Assembly (NCBI GenBank): GCA_025454975.1
Contig: JALONK010000015.1
Coordinates: forward strand, 1 to 60,525
Direction of reading: 5' to 3'
Length of the DNA stretch: 60,525 bases
Source of the DNA: Bacteroidia bacterium
Lineage (GTDB): Bacteria; Bacteroidota; Bacteroidia; UKL13-3
A program made the translations under genes and the position numbers. Below the pieces are notes generated by a model, which worked only from the letters and a program-made list of their open reading frames with translations, ran no database searches and was not told the DNA's origin. This document shows positions 24,818 through 34,130 of the stretch, piece after piece (the first letter of the stretch is position 1; the number at the start of each line of letters is the position of its first letter).

Positions 24818-25672
24818 ATGATTAAACCAACTGTTGCCACGGTATCAACCTTAAAAATAAATAACAATGAAGCCATTGAAACTTCTGATTTATTAGCTGT
24901 GGAAGAACCAATGGAAATTAGAATAGGATACGGTGAGTTATCTAATCGGATGCAAAAAAGTATAGCTGTAACCATGCGAACTCCCGGTCACGATTTTGAA
25001 CTTGCTTTAGGTTTTTTATTAAGTGAAGGTATTATCAATAATTATGATTCGGTGCACAGCATAAAGTATTGTAACGAACTACAAACCTTGAGCGATCAAC
25101 AAAATATAGTGCGAGTAGAGTTGCATACTTGGGTAAAAATTGATGTAAGTAAATTACAACGAAACTTTTACAGCACTAGCAGTTGCGGCATTTGTGGTAA
25201 GGAAAGTATTGAACAGGTGATGTTGCAATGTGCTCCTATTAAACATTCAAAAAATATAAAATTGTCGTATTCCATGCTAACCCTATTGCCACATACGTTA
25301 AGAAACCAACAAACGGTATTTACATATACCGGTGGTATACATGCATGCGGATTGTTTACTGAATCGGGCGAATTAATATTGTTGCGCGAGGATGTGGGTA
25401 GACATAATGCATTAGACAAATTAATAGGAGCCGCGCTTGGATTATCTGTTAATGCATTACCGAACGGTATCTTGGTATTAAGTGGCCGTGCAAGTTTCGA
25501 GTTATTGCAAAAAGCTGCCATGTGCAGCATCCCTATTGTATGTGCAGTTGGTGCACCAAGCAGCTTAGCTGTTGAAACTGCTAAAATGTTCGACATCACA
25601 TTAATTGGTTTTTTAAGAGAACAACGATTTAATGTTTACCATGCCTCGGCACATGTTCAAATAAGTAACTAA
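24818..25672 (+). CDS. fdhD: Sulfur carrier protein FdhD
   Basis: A 284-residue protein. FdhD receives sulfur from an IscS-type desulfurase and passes it to the bis-MGD cofactor of formate dehydrogenase. Seen: TPGHDFELALGFLLSEGII (about residues 50-68), the mobile-loop cysteines in STSSCGICGKESIEQV (CxxC, about 120-135), FTYTGGIHACGLF, REDVGRHNALDKLIGAAL (about 190-207), SGRASFELLQKAA and VGAPSSLAVETA. Length is normal. Its presence predicts an FdhF-type enzyme, which is found 3.6 kb downstream. It begins two bases after the NTPase-MobA fusion. Confidence 0.95.
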   Translation: MIKPTVATVSTLKINNNEAIETSDLLAVEEPMEIRIGYGELSNRMQKSIAVTMRTPGHDFELALGFLLSEGIINNYDSVHSIKYCNELQTLSDQQNIVRVELHTWVKIDVSKLQRNFYSTSSCGICGKESIEQVMLQCAPIKHSKNIKLSYSMLTLLPHTLRNQQTVFTYTGGIHACGLFTESGELILLREDVGRHNALDKLIGAALGLSVNALPNGILVLSGRASFELLQKAAMCSIPIVCAVGAPSSLAVETAKMFDITLIGFLREQRFNVYHASAHVQISN

Positions 25673-25758
25673 AGGTTATTATTTTTTTCGTAAATAAACG
25701 AATGTAGTTTGTGTTCCATGTATAATCTGTTAATTTGGTAGGCTTTAAAATTTGTATA

Positions 25759-27891
25759 ATGCACACAACCAATACCAGGTTTAAACTGGCTTACGACTTT
25801 GCAGATAAAACAGGTGTTTCTTTATTTTTAACGGGAAAAGCAGGAACCGGAAAAACAACTTTATTACAACAATTAAAAGTTAATTCCCGAAAAAAAATTG
25901 CCATAACTGCACCAACCGGAATTGCGGCTATGCATGCAGGCGGTACCACATTACATTCGTTTTTACAATTACCCATCCAACCATATTTATCCAACTATGA
26001 GCATCCCAACGGGTTACAGGTAGGTATTACAAAGGCACAATTTTTATCCAACTTAAGGATGAATAAAGATAAGATAACCTTAATAAGAGAACTTGAGTTG
26101 TTGGTGATTGATGAAGTGAGTATGGTTAGGTGCGATTTATTTGAAGCCGCATCAGATGCATTAAAGTTTATACGAAAAAACAATCAGCCTTTTGGTGGTT
26201 TACCTGTATTACTTCTTGGTGATTTATTTCAATTGCCGCCTGTGGTTATTGAGCATGAGATGGCTATTATTGAAGAAGTTTACAAAGGAAAATATTTTTT
26301 TGATGCTCCTGTTTATAAAGAGTTAAATCCTATTTATATTGAACTTAATCATATATACAGGCAGGAAGACGATAAATTTAAAGATTTATTAAATGCCATT
26401 AGGGTGAATACATTACTGCCCGAACATAAAACAATACTAGGCTCGTTATTAAGGCAAAAAAATCAAGAGGCGATTACCCTAACAACGCACAATAGGGTTG
26501 CAGATGAATTAAACCGTGCAGCTTTAAATCAGTTATCAGAAAAATTATTCCATTTTCATGCCGAAGTTCAAGGAGATTTTTCAGAGAAATCATTTCCAAC
26601 CGAAGCTACTCTTAGTTTGAAAAAAGGGGCAAAAGTGATGTTTGTTAAAAATGATACTAGTGGCGAAAAACGTTATTACAATGGAATGTTAGCAACTATA
26701 GATGATATAAATGAGGATTTGATCATTGTAAGAACGACCGACAAGCAAATAAAAATTGAGTTAGAAAAAGAGAAGTGGAAGAATATTCGTTATTCATTAA
26801 ATAAAGAAACAAGTGAAATTGATGAAGAAGAAACAGGTAGTTTCACTCAATTTCCAATACGATTGGCTTGGGCCATTACCATACATAAAAGTCAGGGATT
26901 AACTTTTGAAAATATAAATATTGATGCCGGTTCATCGTTTGCCAGCGGTCAGGTGTATGTTGCACTCAGCCGTTGTCGTTCACTTGATGGCATATCATTA
27001 CTTACGCCTATTCAAGGTGAACAAATATTAGTTGATGAACGTGTAGTTGATTTTCATCAAAAACAGGTTGATGAAGATTTACTTGAAGCGATGCTGGAAG
27101 AAGCTGCTTATAACTACTCCGTAACCAAGCTGTTAAGTGCAATTAAATTTCATCAGGTTGACTTATGGATACAACAGTTTACTTATGCTTGGCATGAAAC
27201 ATTGATCGAAAAATATGAAGCAGCCAATGCTCTATTTCTTCAATTAAAAAATGCATCATCACACCTGCATCTCACGGGTGAAAAATTTTTAATACAACTT
27301 AATCAATTGTTATCATCTAAAGAAAATGATTTGATAACAGAGAGAATTTTAAAGGCTAAACAATATTTTTCGTATTATTTATTCGATGAACTGATAAAAC
27401 CTATACAATCATTTCAGGATTCAATCGCAAAGGCTAAAAGGGTGAAATTGTTAAATGCCGACCTAAATAAGTTGATTAATGATTTATGGAAAAAATTAAA
27501 TGCTATTCAATACCTGACTTTTGGTAATGAAGAACTTCCTATAACCTACATCAATCGTAATCAACCAATCAATAAGGAACGCAAAAAAGTGGAGAAAGGT
27601 GCAACTTATAAAGAGTCATTAAACCTTTATTTACAAGGCAAAAATATACAAATGATTGCGGCTGAACGGGGACTATCAACCACCACTATTGAAGGACATT
27701 TAAGCCGATATATTGCAACAGGTGAAATCAATATTCATGATTTTTTAACGGAGGAAGCACTTACAGAAATTGCAAGTCACATAAAAGAGGATGAAGCAGC
27801 TTTACAACCTTTATATGCTGCACTTAACGGTAAATTCTCCTTTGGTCAATTGCGAATGGCCATGGCACATTTAAAACCTCATCTTCAATAA
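25759..27891 (+). CDS. PIF1-like helicase with C-terminal helix-turn-helix
   Basis: About 710 residues from ATG 25759 (MHTTNTRFKLAYDFADKTG; the frame is open eight codons upstream). Order: Walker A FLTGKAGTGKTTLL (about 24-37), TAPTGIAAMHAGGTTLHSF (motif Ia), ELLVIDEVSMVRCDLFE (DExx), GDLFQLPPVV, then a SH3-like insertion and TIHKSQGLTFENI (motif V) plus ASGQVYVALSRCRSL (motif VI): superfamily 1B, PIF1/RecD type. The C-terminal third is helical, ending in a HTH_40-like segment (YKESLNLYLQGKNIQMIAAE, TTTIEGHLSRYIATGEI) also found at the end of RecQ proteins. It probably unwinds DNA or G-quadruplexes. It interrupts the Mo locus. Confidence 0.9.
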   Translation: MHTTNTRFKLAYDFADKTGVSLFLTGKAGTGKTTLLQQLKVNSRKKIAITAPTGIAAMHAGGTTLHSFLQLPIQPYLSNYEHPNGLQVGITKAQFLSNLRMNKDKITLIRELELLVIDEVSMVRCDLFEAASDALKFIRKNNQPFGGLPVLLLGDLFQLPPVVIEHEMAIIEEVYKGKYFFDAPVYKELNPIYIELNHIYRQEDDKFKDLLNAIRVNTLLPEHKTILGSLLRQKNQEAITLTTHNRVADELNRAALNQLSEKLFHFHAEVQGDFSEKSFPTEATLSLKKGAKVMFVKNDTSGEKRYYNGMLATIDDINEDLIIVRTTDKQIKIELEKEKWKNIRYSLNKETSEIDEEETGSFTQFPIRLAWAITIHKSQGLTFENINIDAGSSFASGQVYVALSRCRSLDGISLLTPIQGEQILVDERVVDFHQKQVDEDLLEAMLEEAAYNYSVTKLLSAIKFHQVDLWIQQFTYAWHETLIEKYEAANALFLQLKNASSHLHLTGEKFLIQLNQLLSSKENDLITERILKAKQYFSYYLFDELIKPIQSFQDSIAKAKRVKLLNADLNKLINDLWKKLNAIQYLTFGNEELPITYINRNQPINKERKKVEKGATYKESLNLYLQGKNIQMIAAERGLSTTTIEGHLSRYIATGEINIHDFLTEEALTEIASHIKEDEAALQPLYAALNGKFSFGQLRMAMAHLKPHLQ

Positions 27892-27953
27892 TCTATTATA
27901 AATGTTGTATTGCTCATAAATGCCGTTCATATTTGTATGTAAAGTAAAACTTC

Positions 27954-28322
27954 ATGAAATTACGTATAAAAGGAAACAGCATCAGAATCAGGTTAACCAA
28001 AACCGAAGTGAGTAACTTTGAACAAAATGGATTTTACCAAGAAGAAACCAACTTTGGAAATGCCAAATTGGTATATGCCATCAAACGAAGTTCAACACAC
28101 CAACAATTAAGTACCGATATGCTTGAGTCGTGCATTACCTTATATATCCCGGAAACTATTGCTAACGAATGGACAAGTACTGATTTAGTCGGCTTTCAAA
28201 ATAAATATCAACTACCGAATGGGAGCGAAATGTTTTTGTTGGTAGAAAAAGATTTTGTGTGTTTAGATAATACATTTGAAGACCAAAGTGATAATTACCC
28301 GAACCCTAATGCACATTGTTAA
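27954..28322 (+). CDS. Small DUF7009-like protein
   Basis: A 122-residue soluble protein beginning MKLRIKGNSIRIRLTKTEVS, a start I associate with the DUF7009 family of Bacteroidota; the assignment is from memory and moderate. It is beta-rich, with SCITLYIPETIANEWTSTDL near the middle and an acidic tail that contains no cysteine pair. A promoter-like CATATTTG at 27926-27933 with GTTG about 20 bases upstream may start a transcript here. It overlaps the next gene by 14 bases and stands two genes before fdhF, suggesting a helper role for that enzyme. Function unknown. Confidence 0.7.
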   Translation: MKLRIKGNSIRIRLTKTEVSNFEQNGFYQEETNFGNAKLVYAIKRSSTHQQLSTDMLESCITLYIPETIANEWTSTDLVGFQNKYQLPNGSEMFLLVEKDFVCLDNTFEDQSDNYPNPNAHC

Positions 28323-29250
28323 AGGGTATATTTGGATTCTGTTTATCTGTGTTTTTGGAAGCATAAGTTGTAATCCTTTTAACCCTACACGTAAAGTAAA
28401 GGCGTTGATTTTTAACAACGAAACCAAACTTTATTTCCAAAATAAAATAATAGATGATGATACTTTGATATATAATGTTGGTGAACTCATGCAGGATTAT
28501 TCGCTAGGTGACGAACAACTTAACATAGCACTTCCTCTACTTTCAGCAGATAATGATTCACTCCAACAATATAAATACACTTTTTATCGCCAGGTAAACT
28601 TAAAGGTTGAAGGAAGAAACGATATTTATTTTTTAGTGGATTTAAACATACAAACCGGACTTCCTGTTGTGGTTAGTGTGCAACTGGGTGAAGGTATTAC
28701 CATGTTATATAAATTTCGACCTGATGGTTCGCCCGACCAATATTTTTATCAAACATTTACCATAAAACAAGATGGCGAATTTGTTAGTTATGATGTATTG
28801 TCAACCGAAAAAGTCAATTTAATTGACACTGTTGAACAATCAACCAACGGTGAATATTTAACCAACGCCTTAAGATTAAGAACACTTGTTCAACAACTTT
28901 TTAAAAAGCAACTTGCACGAAAAGGTATACAAGCCCCGGTTATTAATTATGATAAGGTGAGTTTAACTGCTTTAATAAATTCGGTTCTACAACAACAAAA
29001 AGAACTTCGTTCATTATCGTTGGTAGAAATGAAAATTAAATTATTAAATAGAAGCGGAACAAAGTATTATCATATAGATTGGATGGATAAGGTTACGGGA
29101 ACACCATTATCATACCCAAAGCTGAACACTTTTATAAATACGATAATGTACAAAGAAATGAAAGTAAGCGAGGCGCAAGTAGCCGGATTAACTATTGATT
29201 TTGAAAAAAGTATTATCTTCCAAGTAAAATTCGGTTCCATACAAAACTAA
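28309..29250 (+). CDS. Exported hypothetical protein, probable lipoprotein
   Basis: About 313 residues from ATG 28309 (MHIVKGYIWILFICVFGSIS followed by Cys), which gives a proper signal ending at a Cys near residue 21; the frame is open 11 more codons upstream without improving the signal. The lipobox (SIS-C) is imperfect, so lipidation is likely but not certain. The mature part is mixed alpha/beta with no known motif (QVNLKVEGRNDIYFLVDLNI, GEGITMLYKFRPDGSPDQYF). Its start overlaps the DUF7009-like gene and its stop lies 12 bases before fdhF. Family not recognised; linkage suggests a function with the Mo enzyme or a neighbouring regulator. Confidence 0.7.
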   Translation: MHIVKGYIWILFICVFGSISCNPFNPTRKVKALIFNNETKLYFQNKIIDDDTLIYNVGELMQDYSLGDEQLNIALPLLSADNDSLQQYKYTFYRQVNLKVEGRNDIYFLVDLNIQTGLPVVVSVQLGEGITMLYKFRPDGSPDQYFYQTFTIKQDGEFVSYDVLSTEKVNLIDTVEQSTNGEYLTNALRLRTLVQQLFKKQLARKGIQAPVINYDKVSLTALINSVLQQQKELRSLSLVEMKIKLLNRSGTKYYHIDWMDKVTGTPLSYPKLNTFINTIMYKEMKVSEAQVAGLTIDFEKSIIFQVKFGSIQN

Positions 29251-29262
29251 TTCAGCAAACAA

Positions 29263-31572
29263 ATGACATCAGATGCGGAAAAGCCTAATCCGGAAAACCC
29301 GGAAGTGTTATTACAGTTAAAGCTTACTGATCCTAAGAAAACAGCAGCAGGCATTCCGGCAGTTGTATCGGCAGTTAAGCATGTGTTTAGTGAAATGGAT
29401 GTACTTAGAGGTACGAAGGCGTTGTTAAAAGTGAATCAAAAAGATGGCTTTGACTGTCCGGGATGTGCTTGGCCCGACCCTGATGATGATCGGTCAACTG
29501 TTGCCGAATATTGCGAAAATGGTGCTAAGGCAATTGCTGAAGAAGCGACAACCAAAGCACTACGCTCTGAGTTTTTTAGTAAAAATAGTTTAGCTTCATT
29601 AGCCAATTTGAGTGATTATGAAATTGGGAAAAAAGGACGTGTAGCCCAGCCGGTTTATTTGCCCGAGGGAGGAACACATTACAAAGAAGTTAGTTGGGAA
29701 TTTGCTTTTGAGAAAATTGCCGAAAAGTTACAGGCGCTGTCCTCTCCTAATGATGCTATTTTTTATACATCGGGAAGAACCAGCAACGAAGCTGCATTTT
29801 TATATCAATTATTTGTACGTGAATTTGGCACCAATAATTTGCCTGATTGTTCAAACATGTGTCATGAAAGTAGTGGTGTCGCATTAGGCGAAAGCGTAGG
29901 TATAGGAAAAGGTTCGGTTAAGCTGGAAGATTTTTATGAGGCCGAAGTGATTTTAATCTTGGGACAAAATCCGGGCACTAATCATCCACGAATGTTAAGT
30001 GCTTTACAACAAGCAAAAGCAAATGGCTGTATCATTATTTCAGTTAATCCATTATTAGAAACCGGATTAATAGGGTTTAATAATCCACAAAAAATTAATG
30101 GGGTTCTTGGTATAAAATCAAAACTCACTGATGAATATTTACAGGTAAAAATAAATGGTGATTTAGCTCTTTTAAAAGCAATTGAAATGGTATGGTGGGA
30201 AGAAGAACAAAAAAATCCGGGTACTGTATTTAATCATGAGTTTATTAATAAACATACCTCAGGATATGATGCGTTTATTGATACGCTAAAAAATTATTCA
30301 CTTGACGAACTCAGCACCATTTGCGGTATTTCGGTTGAACAAATCAAACAAACTGCTAACTTAATTAAGCATAAAAATAAAATTATTGCTTGTTGGGCTA
30401 TGGGATTAACCCAACATAAAAATGCAGTAAGTACCATTAAGGAAGTAGTAAATTTATTGTTATTAAAAGGAAGTATAGGAAAACCCGGCGCAGGCACTTG
30501 TCCGGTGCGAGGCCACAGCAATGTGCAAGGCGATCGTACCATGGGTATTTATGAAAAACCTTCCAAACAATTTATAGAACGATTAAACCAATATTTTAAC
30601 ATTAATGCTCCGTATGAACATGGATATGATGTGGTAGAAGCCATAAAAGTAATGCATGATCAACCGGGAAAAGTATTTATTGCCATGGGTGGTAATTTTT
30701 TGTCGGCAACACCTGATACAAAATATACTGCTGAGGCTTTACAAAATTGTGCATTAACGGTTCATATTAGTACTAAACTTAATCGAAGTCATTTAATTAC
30801 CGGTAAGGAAGCATTAATACTTCCTACTTTTGGAAGAAGTGATATGGATGTAAACAATGCCGGAGAATTGCAATTGGTGAGTTGCGAAAATTCGATGGGA
30901 GTTGTACAACTTAGTAAAGGAAGTTTAAAACCGGTGAGTAAACAACTGTTAAGTGAAAGTGTTATTGTTTGTCGGCTGGCTCAGGCTGTCTTTAAATCAA
31001 ATACAAAAATTGACTGGAGTAAATATATCGCCCATTACGATAACATCAGAAATGATATTGAGCAGGTGATTCCGGGATTTGAATCCTACAACGAACGATT
31101 GCGCAAACCCGGTGGATTTTATCTGCCCAACGCATCAAGGGAAGGAAAGTTTAATACCCTTACAGGTAAAGCTAACTTTAATGTTGCTGAAATTACACAT
31201 CAACCCTTACAAGAAAATGAATTGGTTATGATGACCATCAGAACTCACGACCAATTTAATACAACCATTTATGGATTGGATGATCGTTATAGAGGTATTT
31301 ATAAAGAAAGAAGAGTAATCATGATGAATGAGCAGGATATAGTTAAACAAGGTTTTAAACCGGGAGAACTTGTTGACTTATATAATTATGATGGAGGAAT
31401 AGAAAGGGTAGCTAAAAAATTTATCATTGTGCCTTATGCAATTCCTCAACAAAACTGCGCAACTTACTTTCCTGAAACAAATGTTTTGGTTCCTATAACG
31501 TCGGTAGCTGAAAAAAGCAATACGCCAACCAGTAAATTTGTGGTTGTAAAATTAAAAAGGCATCTAACTTAA
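29263..31572 (+). CDS. FdhF/YdeP-family molybdopterin oxidoreductase alpha subunit
   Basis: A 769-residue cytoplasmic enzyme without Tat signal. The N-terminus holds DGFDCPGCAWPDPDDDRSTV (about residues 62-81), the conserved CPGCAWP of the YdeP/TIGR01701 branch. Also seen: NMCHESSGVALGESVGIGKG (cofactor/active-site region), VILILGQNPGTNHPRMLSAL (MGD binding), GTCPVRGHSNVQGDRTMGI, and the C-terminal molydopterin dinucleotide domain (NTLTGKANFNV, MTIRTHDQFNTTIYGLDDRY). The enzyme is related to formate dehydrogenases; true substrate in this branch is unsettled (YdeP affects acid resistance in E. coli). FdhD and MobA are encoded in the same locus, so it should carry a sulfurated bis-MGD cofactor. 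Confidence 0.93.
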   Translation: MTSDAEKPNPENPEVLLQLKLTDPKKTAAGIPAVVSAVKHVFSEMDVLRGTKALLKVNQKDGFDCPGCAWPDPDDDRSTVAEYCENGAKAIAEEATTKALRSEFFSKNSLASLANLSDYEIGKKGRVAQPVYLPEGGTHYKEVSWEFAFEKIAEKLQALSSPNDAIFYTSGRTSNEAAFLYQLFVREFGTNNLPDCSNMCHESSGVALGESVGIGKGSVKLEDFYEAEVILILGQNPGTNHPRMLSALQQAKANGCIIISVNPLLETGLIGFNNPQKINGVLGIKSKLTDEYLQVKINGDLALLKAIEMVWWEEEQKNPGTVFNHEFINKHTSGYDAFIDTLKNYSLDELSTICGISVEQIKQTANLIKHKNKIIACWAMGLTQHKNAVSTIKEVVNLLLLKGSIGKPGAGTCPVRGHSNVQGDRTMGIYEKPSKQFIERLNQYFNINAPYEHGYDVVEAIKVMHDQPGKVFIAMGGNFLSATPDTKYTAEALQNCALTVHISTKLNRSHLITGKEALILPTFGRSDMDVNNAGELQLVSCENSMGVVQLSKGSLKPVSKQLLSESVIVCRLAQAVFKSNTKIDWSKYIAHYDNIRNDIEQVIPGFESYNERLRKPGGFYLPNASREGKFNTLTGKANFNVAEITHQPLQENELVMMTIRTHDQFNTTIYGLDDRYRGIYKERRVIMMNEQDIVKQGFKPGELVDLYNYDGGIERVAKKFIIVPYAIPQQNCATYFPETNVLVPITSVAEKSNTPTSKFVVVKLKRHLT

Positions 31573-31675
31573 ATTAACCTTTAGTTATACTAACAACTGA
31601 CAGGATGGTAAAGAAATGACAAAAGTTTTTTTGTTTTAAGCCAAACCTCATTATTTCCCAAGTCATTTATCATTG

Positions 31676-31703
31676 TTGATAAATATAGGCAAAGCTAATT
31701 TTA
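31676..31703 (+). promoter_or_regulatory. Possible promoter of the hmgA-hpd pair
   Basis: TTG at 31676-31678 and TAATTTTA at 31696-31703, 17 bases apart, approach the Bacteroidota consensus TTTG-N19-TAnnTTTG (one mismatch in the second box). Transcription would begin near 31710, which lies downstream of the first possible start codon and so supports translation from ATG 31730. Confidence 0.4.
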
Positions 31704-31729
31704 CATCAATAATTAAAACCAATTTAGCT

Positions 31730-32902
31730 ATGCCCATTTATCAAAAAGCAGGAAAAATTCCGTCGAAGCGCCATGTGGTATTTCGTAAGCCCAATGGAGA
31801 ACTTTATCATGAGGAACTTTTTGGAACAGAAGGTTTCTCAGGCATTTCATCACTTGTTTATCATTTGTATCCGCCAACTATGGTAAAAAAAATGGGGCAA
31901 CCGTATTCGGTTCGTCCTAACATTGCGGTTGAAGATAATTTACAAGCAAGAAGTTTTCATTCTAATCATGTTGCGGTTGATGATGATTATTTAAGCAGCA
32001 GAACAACACTTTTTATGAATGATGACATGACTATTGGTGTGGCCAAACCATCATCAAGTATGCTTGATTATTATTTTAAAAATGCTGATGCCGATGAATT
32101 ATTGTTCGTTCATAAAGGTTCAGGCACCTTGCGTACAATGTATGGTAGTATTCAATTTGAATACGGCGATTATTTAATCATACCACGAGGTACTATTTAT
32201 CAATTATTATTTGAAACGTATGATAATCATCTGCTCATGGTTGAATCATTCGGACCAATTGAGACTCCATTACGTTATCGTAACCAATATGGGCAATTTA
32301 TGGAGCATTCCCCTTTTTGTGAAAGGGATTTTAAACTCCCAACTCAATTGGAAACCATTGATGAAGAAGGCGAGTTTATGGTTAAAATCAAAAAAAGAGG
32401 ATTGATTTATCCTTATGTATACCAAACACATCCTTTTGATGTGGTTGGTTGGGATGGATGCAGCTATCCTTATGGATTTTCTATATTTAACTTCGAACCG
32501 ATTACCGGAAGAATACACATGCCACCTCCGGTTCACCAAACCTTTCAAGGTAAAAACTTTGTGATTTGTTCGTTTGTGCCTCGTTTATACGACTATCATC
32601 CTGATGCTATTCCTGCACCCTATCACCATAGTAATGTTGACAGCGACGAATTATTGTATTACGTAGATGGAGATTTTATGAGCAGAAATAATATCTCTGC
32701 CGGACAGTTTACCTTACATCCCGGGGGGTTGCCACATGGACCTCATCCGGGTGCTATTGAAAGGAGTATTGGTAAAAAAGAAACACATGAATTAGCCGTA
32801 ATGATTGACCCATTTAATCCGGTAAAATTAACTGATTCAGCTCTCCAAGTTGAAGATGCAAACTATTATCAATCATGGATAACCAAACCACAATTAATGT
32901 AA
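31730..32902 (+). CDS. hmgA: Homogentisate 1,2-dioxygenase
   Basis: A 390-residue enzyme from ATG 31730 (MPIYQKAGKIPSKRHVVFRK); the frame is open 19 codons upstream but the family starts at MPxYxxxGxxPxKRH. Seen: ARSFHSNHVAVDDDYLSSRT, DELLFVHKGSGTLRTMYGSI, YPYGFSIFNFEPITGRIHMP, PVHQTFQ and TLHPGGLPHGPHPGAIE; the last supplies iron-binding His residues with a Glu. It opens the ring of homogentisate to maleylacetoacetate, the step after the 4-hydroxyphenylpyruvate dioxygenase encoded 21 bases downstream. Length is that of the short bacterial form. The remaining genes of tyrosine breakdown (isomerase, fumarylacetoacetase) are not in the window. Confidence 0.95.
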   Translation: MPIYQKAGKIPSKRHVVFRKPNGELYHEELFGTEGFSGISSLVYHLYPPTMVKKMGQPYSVRPNIAVEDNLQARSFHSNHVAVDDDYLSSRTTLFMNDDMTIGVAKPSSSMLDYYFKNADADELLFVHKGSGTLRTMYGSIQFEYGDYLIIPRGTIYQLLFETYDNHLLMVESFGPIETPLRYRNQYGQFMEHSPFCERDFKLPTQLETIDEEGEFMVKIKKRGLIYPYVYQTHPFDVVGWDGCSYPYGFSIFNFEPITGRIHMPPPVHQTFQGKNFVICSFVPRLYDYHPDAIPAPYHHSNVDSDELLYYVDGDFMSRNNISAGQFTLHPGGLPHGPHPGAIERSIGKKETHELAVMIDPFNPVKLTDSALQVEDANYYQSWITKPQLM

Positions 32903-32923
32903 TTAACTTAAATAAATAAACAG

Positions 32924-34075
32924 ATGAATGATTTAACTCAAATAAAAAACTTCGCATACAGCGAACAAAAAATTTTTAATCAGGCTAAAGATTTTCTGCC
33001 CATTTTCGGGACAGATTATGTTGAATTAATTGTAGGTAATGCCAAACAAGCTGCACATTATTATAAAACAGCATTTGGCTTTCAAGATTTAGCCTATGCC
33101 GGGCTTGAAACCGGTCGTAAAGATGCGACTTCTTATGTTTTGCAACAAGGAAAAATAAGGTTAGTGCTTACCACGCCTTTTCAACCTGAAAGTGAAATTG
33201 CCAATCATTTACACATGCACGGAGATGGAGTTAAAACCATAGCCCTGTGGGTAGACAACGCTTATGATGCCTTCGAGCAAACTACTTCTCGTGGGGCTGT
33301 TCCTTACCTTCAACCCACAACTATAGCCGATGATTTTGGTGAAGTTCGCATGAGTGGTATTCATACTTATGGAGATACTGTGCATGTATTCGTGGAACGG
33401 AAAAACTACAACGGAGTTTTCTTGCCCGGATATATACCTTATACTTCTGCTTATCAACCGGGCTCAACAGGTTTAAAATATATTGACCATATGGTTGGAA
33501 ATGTGCCTTTAGGCGAAATGAATACATGGTCAACTTTTTATGAACAGGTTATGGGTTTTGCTAATTTAGTAACATTTGATGATAAGGATATCAGCACAGC
33601 ATATACGGCATTGATGAGTAAGGTTATGACTAATGGCAATGGCTATATAAAATTTCCAATTAATGAACCTGCTGTTGGATTAAAAAAATCGCAGGTTGAA
33701 GAATATTTAGATTTTTATAAAGGAGCTGGTTGTCAACATATAGCCGTAGCAACTGATGATATTGTATTTACGGTTTCTGAAATGCAACGAAGGGGTGTTG
33801 AGTTTTTACATGTTCCAGGAACTTATTATGACACTGTACAAAACAGGGTTGGTAAAATTGCTGAGGATTTAGCTGAACTTAAAAAATGGGGTATTATGGT
33901 TGACAGAGATGAGGAAGGTTATTTACTTCAAATATTTACCAAACCGGTTGAAGATCGTCCTACTTTATTCTTTGAAATTATTCAAAGAAAAGGTGCTAAA
34001 TCATTTGGCAAAGGAAACTTTCAGGCCTTGTTCGAATCAATTGAAGCAGAACAAGCTAAACGAGGAACCTTATAA
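32924..34075 (+). CDS. hpd: 4-hydroxyphenylpyruvate dioxygenase
   Basis: A 383-residue enzyme with two vicinal-oxygen-chelate domains: N-terminal ADYVELIVGN-type start (FGTDYVELIVGNAKQAAHYY) and the catalytic C-terminal half. The iron-binding triad is visible: His in LKYIDHMVGNVPLGEM (about residue 188), His in GCQHIAVATDDI (about 271), Glu in LFFEIIQRKG (about 351). It turns 4-hydroxyphenylpyruvate into homogentisate. It follows hmgA by 21 bases on the same strand and is closed by a strong palindrome, so the pair forms a bicistronic operon for tyrosine/phenylalanine catabolism. Confidence 0.96.
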   Translation: MNDLTQIKNFAYSEQKIFNQAKDFLPIFGTDYVELIVGNAKQAAHYYKTAFGFQDLAYAGLETGRKDATSYVLQQGKIRLVLTTPFQPESEIANHLHMHGDGVKTIALWVDNAYDAFEQTTSRGAVPYLQPTTIADDFGEVRMSGIHTYGDTVHVFVERKNYNGVFLPGYIPYTSAYQPGSTGLKYIDHMVGNVPLGEMNTWSTFYEQVMGFANLVTFDDKDISTAYTALMSKVMTNGNGYIKFPINEPAVGLKKSQVEEYLDFYKGAGCQHIAVATDDIVFTVSEMQRRGVEFLHVPGTYYDTVQNRVGKIAEDLAELKKWGIMVDRDEEGYLLQIFTKPVEDRPTLFFEIIQRKGAKSFGKGNFQALFESIEAEQAKRGTL

Positions 34076-34080
34076 ATAAA

Positions 34081-34117
34081 AGAGGCTGCTTAAATTTAAG
34101 CAGCCTCTCTCTTTTTA
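34081..34117. terminator. Bidirectional terminator between hpd and gyrA
   Basis: AGAGGCTGCTTAAA and its exact complement TTTAAGCAGCCTCT form a 28-base perfect palindrome at 34081-34108. On the plus strand it is followed by CTCTTTTTATTT, on the minus strand by TTTTATTTATAA. It lies 5 bases after the hpd stop and 22 bases from the gyrA stop, so it should end both convergent transcripts. Confidence 0.88.
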
Positions 34118-34130
34118 TTTGGTGATAATT

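Noticed and set aside
25168-25599. 143-codon minus-strand frame opposite fdhD
   Set aside because: Antisense reading of conserved FdhD codons; Cys/Pro-rich and without recognisable domain.
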